Source: Ophiothrix spiculata (Eukaryota > Echinodermata > Ophiuroidea > Amphilepidida > Ophiotrichidae). Taken from it: a stretch of DNA of 26,728 nt. This document shows positions 1 to 26,728 of this stretch, piece by piece. A program made the translations under genes and the position numbers. Below the pieces are notes generated by a model, which did no database searches, was not told the origin of the DNA, and worked only from the letters and a program-made list of their open reading frames with translations. Positions within the stretch are counted from its first letter, which is position 1. Each line of letters starts with the position of its first letter. Location: assembly GCA_000969725.1 (NCBI GenBank), contig JXSR01S008891.1, one strand, 5' to 3'.

Positions 1-212
1 GGGAAGGGTCATAAACTTTATCTCTTGCCTGATGTTTGACCAATATAAGCCTGATTTTGAAATTTTAAGGTAAAATTCTTTTTTTTTTTGCGCGCTAAGC
101 GCTATGCGCGTATTTATACTTTTAAATTTATTTCAAATTCTTGCATAGTTCACACACAAAATTACACGGTATCAGAATGACCTTCATTTTAAGGAAAGAC
201 TGAATAAAATGG

Positions 213-646
213 GTAGGGGAGACCGGGGACAATAACACGGGGAACGTTGTAACATTAATTAACAGGGGACCCCACGCCAATAGAGAAAATGACTTAAGCT
301 CAAAAAACAATTTTTCAGTGACAAAAATGTTGATAGTTTTAAAAAAAAGATAGGTTAATAATCGTGCACAAGCTAGTTGCTCTCAGAATTGAAAGACCAC
401 CATAAGGTCATTCAGGCCCACCCTAAGGCCATGATTCAGGCAAACAAAAGATGGCCACCCTGGTCGGGGTCAGGCATATCTCTAAGAATACTTGCTTGAC
501 TAATTCACACTTGATGAAAAATAAAGATATAGAAAAGCAACTTTTACAACAAAAATGATTATAGTATTCCCCTAACAACACAAACCGAGTTATACTTGAT
601 TTCCGAAAACACTGTTACAATCGTCCCCGATTTCCATGTTCCCTAT
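213..646. repeat. degenerate terminal-inverted-repeat element
   Basis: CGGGGAACGTTGTAACA (238-254) is matched in inverted orientation by 613-629 (reverse complement CGGGGACGATTGTAACA). Outside it, a TAGGG-type end is seen at about 215 and, inverted, at about 641-646. The ends resemble those of the GGGTAAACCGGGG element in intron 1 (6272-7302), suggesting a related TA-targeting family, but the copy is eroded and no target duplication is certain. Confidence 0.4.
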
Positions 647-713
647 ACTAGAAAAGAACCACTATTATAACAACAAAACTGTGATGCGATTCATTTAGAT
701 TCATGGCCGGGGG

Positions 714-857
714 ATAGGGGGGTTCTTAAAAATAATAAATTTGTACGGTATGTACCTAACGGACTTTGAAAAACTGACCATCTCTATACCTATTTTTGGC
801 TCAAAAACCCAATCACCAATATACCAATTTTGATGGTAAAGCACCAATTTTACTCGA
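714..857 (+). repeat. dispersed repeat, copy 1 (inverted relative to 11195-11342)
   Basis: A G-rich start followed by TTCTTAAA, then a core containing AACTGACCATCTCTATACC and TTTTTGGCTCAAAAACCCA, and ATTTTACTC near the end. The same order of motifs occurs on the opposite strand at 11195-11342 in intron 4. The two are copies of one dispersed, non-coding family. The type of element is unknown. Confidence 0.65.
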
Positions 858-1456
858 AAGTAGCATATTGTAAAATGTGTCTCATTTGCTTAAAATGGCC
901 ATAGTCCTTGAGAAATGTGTACAAAAAATAGGGTTTTTATCACTTCAACCTGTTGCCGTTTTGATATGATAGGATATACAGGCACTTAGAAACTCTTTTT
1001 AGAATGGTAGTATGTCTGACCAACTTAAACTGTTGTCCGTACACGGGAATTAGCTCAAATCGACAATTTTAACTCAATTTTTGATCAAACAACGGCTCAT
1101 TTTACTTACACTGTATATTTCCAGATCATTTAGAAAGTTATTTTTAATTAATATGGATATGTAAATGCAGTAACAAAGTCAAGTCTTTCCATTCGTTGAA
1201 TGTTTTTTGCGCGAATTTAAGATCATTTGTATACACTTATAGTACCCATTTCTGGACTTTTCCACCATACATTTGTACAGCGAGTGCTGTGTGCAGTGAT
1301 GCAGTAAAAACTATACAGCGATTAAATATAGTGAGAAAAAATACGTGAAACTTTTCCATATGTGGTCAAACATGTAGCATGAATTTGTTATTTGCGACTG
1401 AAAACTAGTGCTGAGTTTCAAGTTGCCAGTAAAGAAAAATATTCATGTAAACATCT

Positions 1457-1659
1457 AAAAAAGGGGGTCATTGAGTACACGAAAGTTATAAAGGGGGGTC
1501 TTTGAATACAGGAAAAATTTCATAAAATTGGGGTCATCCAGTAGCAACAGAAGGCAAAAATATGGAGTCATTCAGTAGCAAGAGATAAGAAAAAGGGGCC
1601 ATTGAGTAACCAGTGGGCTGGGAATATAAAAGAGGGGTTCATTGGGTACACGGCGACCA
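1457..1659 (+). repeat. degenerate tandem array, six units of about 31-40 bp
   Basis: Six successive units of the form A(n)-G(4-6)-TCATTGAGTA-(C)ACxxG plus a variable A-rich tail. The GTC (or equivalent) of successive units lies at about 1467, 1498, 1533, 1567, 1598 and 1637, so spacing is 31-40 bp. The units are too divergent and too purine-rich for a CRISPR-like array, and stops occur in the forward frames. It is best read as an old minisatellite upstream of the gene. Confidence 0.7.
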
Positions 1660-2125
1660 TTTCTGATCAAAATCTTATAGTAAATTCAACTGAGTTTAAT
1701 TCACTTTCTGCCTGGTTTTAAACCCATTTTTTTTTTTTTTTTTTAATTTTGCTCAGATTTAATAGCACACAGAAAGTTTTTCGACAATGAATAAAATTAA
1801 ATGTTAATTTAGTGATGCGCGCCCCAAGCTTTGTCAGTAAGTGTAGCGTTCCAAATCTTTAAATGAGACTACCCGCGCTTTGGCTCTTCCATTTGTATTT
1901 TATTTACTTACATGTTCTGCATGTAAATGACATTTTTTATTATTTCATAAAATATTGGCATTTCCCTAATGAACTAGTTTTTACCGATAAAGATAAAGTA
2001 TCACTTATTTCAGTGTATTATTGGCGTTAAATGTCAATATATTACAATAAATGCAATTTACGTGAACTAAATTGGGGGAGTAAGTGCAGTGCATAAACCT
2101 ACCAACAACATCACATGTGGAATCT

Positions 2126-2134
2126 GGCGCGAAA
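2126..2134 (-). promoter_or_regulatory. E2F-type site in the MCM6 proximal promoter
   Basis: GGCGCGAAA reads on the minus strand as TTTCGCGCC, an exact match to the E2F consensus TTTSGCGC. It lies 94 bp upstream of the initiator ATG. E2F control of MCM genes at G1/S is established for animals. Its function here is inferred from sequence match and position. The same motif can also fall inside the 5' UTR if transcription starts upstream of it. Confidence 0.6.
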
Positions 2135-2227
2135 TCCATGCACTGGGCATTTAATTCTGGACCGCATTGATCGTTCCGTTCATGTGTTGTGAGTGAAAAT
2201 ACCGGTTAATTTTCATAAAATCTAACC

Positions 2228-25470
<23,243 letters not shown>

Positions 25471-25484
25471 GTAAGTCTGTGTGC

Positions 25485-25891
25485 ATCAAGGAATTTTTAT
25501 AGGGGAACCGATACTCTCCGCCATTTTGATTTCACCGCCGTGTAAATCCTATGGGACGGCAGCCATCTTGGATTGTCGCTCATGGAGGGCGAGTTATTGT
25601 ACCTCCGGCATTTTACGGCTCTTTGTGCCACACTACAAGGGTCTTCGCAACGAATTAGCAGAAAATTGGCGTACTTTGATCAGAGCAAGTCGCAATACAC
25701 GCTACTTGAAACGCAGACACGGTTTGCGCGTGAAACAAAATGTATACGCTGTATATGCGGCAAGTGAAGATTTACACGATCTGCCTGAATATTGGGCCCA
25801 AGTCCAAATATATCCGGAGGTATAATAACTCTGCTCCTTGAGTGACACTAGATGGCGGAAAATATTGGTTCCCCTATAAAAATTCTTTGAT
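25485..25891 (+). mobile_element. ~400-bp element with inverted ends, copy 2 (intron 15)
   Basis: The left end AAGGAATTTTTATAGGGGAA (25488) is matched inverted by the right end (reverse complement AAAGAATTTTTATAGGGGAA, ending 25888), followed inside by CC-ATA-T-TCCGCCAT in both arms, about 40 bp in all. The interior is shared with 14286-14690. It starts about 15 bp after the exon 15 donor. A 3' segment has an open frame (to 25825) whose translation resembles copy 1 read in the same phase (DLHDLPEY, IYPEV), but copy 1 is broken by stops and frame changes. Confidence 0.75.
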
Positions 25892-26078
25892 CTGCATTTT
25901 TTTCTTTAATTCATGGCAGAAAGTTGGCTATGTCCATTTTTCGCACCTTTAAGAACTGAATCTCCCATGATTTATTTGTCACTTTAAAAAAATAGGACAT
26001 GTGGCATATGTTATTATTTCAACTTGGTAACATGAATCTAGAAGTAAAGCAAAGTGGCTCCATACCTATGCATGCAGT

Positions 26079-26450
26079 GGGTTTTGAGCCCCCCCCCCCT
26101 TTATATTTTAACCCCACCTTTTTATCCAGACACCGTTATTTTGAAAATTCTTTGAACCCACCCTTTTTTGAAACTTAAATATTTAACTTTTTCTTTAATA
26201 CTAATGGGATAATGAATTCATCCCACTTTGGTTTATTGATGAAGCCTAGCGCCTAGCTCAGCAATGTGGGAAACATAAATGGCGACAACAATCACTATAC
26301 ACTCACTCTGATTCTAAGAGCTTCTCTGTATAATTTCAGCTTTAGTCATAGGGTAATTGAGCCACCTTTTTTATTTTAACCTACCCTTTTTATCAAGGCA
26401 CCCTTAACACTGAAAATTCTTCGGACCCCACATTTTTAACAATTTTGTTG
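26079..26450 (+). repeat. two direct copies of a ~95-bp C/T-rich repeat in intron 15
   Basis: 26079-26177 and 26351-26450 share the order TTGAGCC, TTTATATTTTAAC or close variants, CCTTTTTATC, CTGAAAATTCTT/TTGAAAATTCTT and GGACCCCAC/GAACCCACCC. The first copy has a run of C near 26088-26098. Origin unknown; divergence suggests age. Confidence 0.55.
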
Positions 26451-26728
26451 ATTTTTGTAAACTCATGTAAGGCATACTTTGTGAAATTAAAACTTATTTT
26501 TAATATGTTTTGTATGTAAACTGTAGGTCATGTCATGTCACATTCATAGCATCAAGTAAAGTGTATCAATGTTTTTTCAGTGGTTTCTATCAAAGATATT
26601 AAGTTCCAAATGTTGCTAGTAGTTCCAATTACAAAAATAGATGGGAAATGGTACTGTAGTGTAAACGCCAATATTTTAGCGCTCAGTAATTTTCGCGCAA
26701 GTCTAATTTTGAGCTATTTTGAATCATT
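26451..26728. other. intron 15 continuing past the window edge
   Basis: No exon with the conserved MCM6 C-terminal block is visible. TTTTTTCAG at about 26572-26580 looks like an acceptor, but the sequence after it does not encode the expected residues. TTTTCGCGC near 26690 resembles an E2F half-site but is most likely chance. Confidence 0.5.

Larger units (their letters stand above)
1..2227. other. 5' flanking region of MCM6, no gene seen
   Basis: No open reading frame here resembles a known protein, and none is long. The stretch holds a degenerate terminal-repeat element (213-646), a dispersed repeat (714-857), a six-unit tandem array (1457-1659), an 18-base T run (1727-1744) and the E2F-type site at 2126-2134. 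No TATA box is evident near the ATG. Two very short upstream ORFs (2138-2170 and 2182-2196) precede the MCM6 start and would sit in the 5' UTR if transcription begins upstream of them. The transcription start cannot be placed from sequence. Confidence 0.6.

Noticed and set aside
80..112. GC-rich near-palindrome GCGCGCTAAGCGCTATGCGCG
   Set aside because: Imperfect, isolated and next to a T run; no supporting context for a regulatory or RNA function.
1203..1214. E2F-like TTTTTTGCGCGAA about 1 kb upstream
   Set aside because: It lacks the S (C/G) base of TTTSGCGC and is far from the start; chance is likely in T-rich DNA.
1457..1659. CRISPR-like array
   Set aside because: Units are degenerate and abutting, without constant repeats and unique spacers, and the locus is eukaryotic.
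26572..26620. Candidate exon 16 after TTTTTTCAG
   Set aside because: The following sequence translates to nothing like the conserved MCM6 C-terminus in any frame.

Overview
The window holds most of one animal gene, the replicative helicase subunit MCM6, on the + strand. It is split into 15 recognisable exons between 2228 and 25470. Joined, the exons give 2331 bases, exactly 777 codons without a stop, and every junction keeps frame. The protein follows vertebrate MCM6 from the initiator Met into the C-terminal winged-helix domain. The last roughly 40 residues (by comparison with human MCM6, 821 residues), the stop codon and the 3' UTR lie beyond the right edge. No second gene can be supported.

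The many introns, the AT-rich introns, tRNA-derived SINEs and abundant terminal-inverted-repeat elements point to an invertebrate metazoan. The slowly evolving, vertebrate-like protein suits a marine deuterostome (echinoderm or hemichordate type), but a lophotrochozoan cannot be excluded by eye.

Layout: 1-2227 is 5' flank with repeats and, 94 bp before the ATG, an E2F-type site (GGCGCGAAA), which fits an S-phase-regulated MCM gene. Exon 1 is followed by a 6.2 kb intron carrying three large terminal-repeat elements (2723-3521, 4749-6049, 6272-7302). Exons 2-15 (8540-25470) are separated by introns of about 0.65-1.9 kb. Most introns contain at least one identifiable repeat: hAT-like elements with target duplications, TTAA- and TA-flanked foldback elements, SINEs, or duplicated anonymous repeats. 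After exon 15 the window ends inside intron 15.

The interest lies in the transposon archaeology rather than in a new gene system. Highlights are a hAT-like element with a perfect 8-bp target duplication nested inside a TA-flanked foldback element, a 205-bp repeat shared by introns 7 and 9, two copies of a ~400-bp element that both begin just downstream of 5' splice sites, and a 240-bp terminal-repeat element packed with a GCGAATGTC-like motif. I found no convincing undescribed biological system. All repeat calls come from reading by eye, with no database search.
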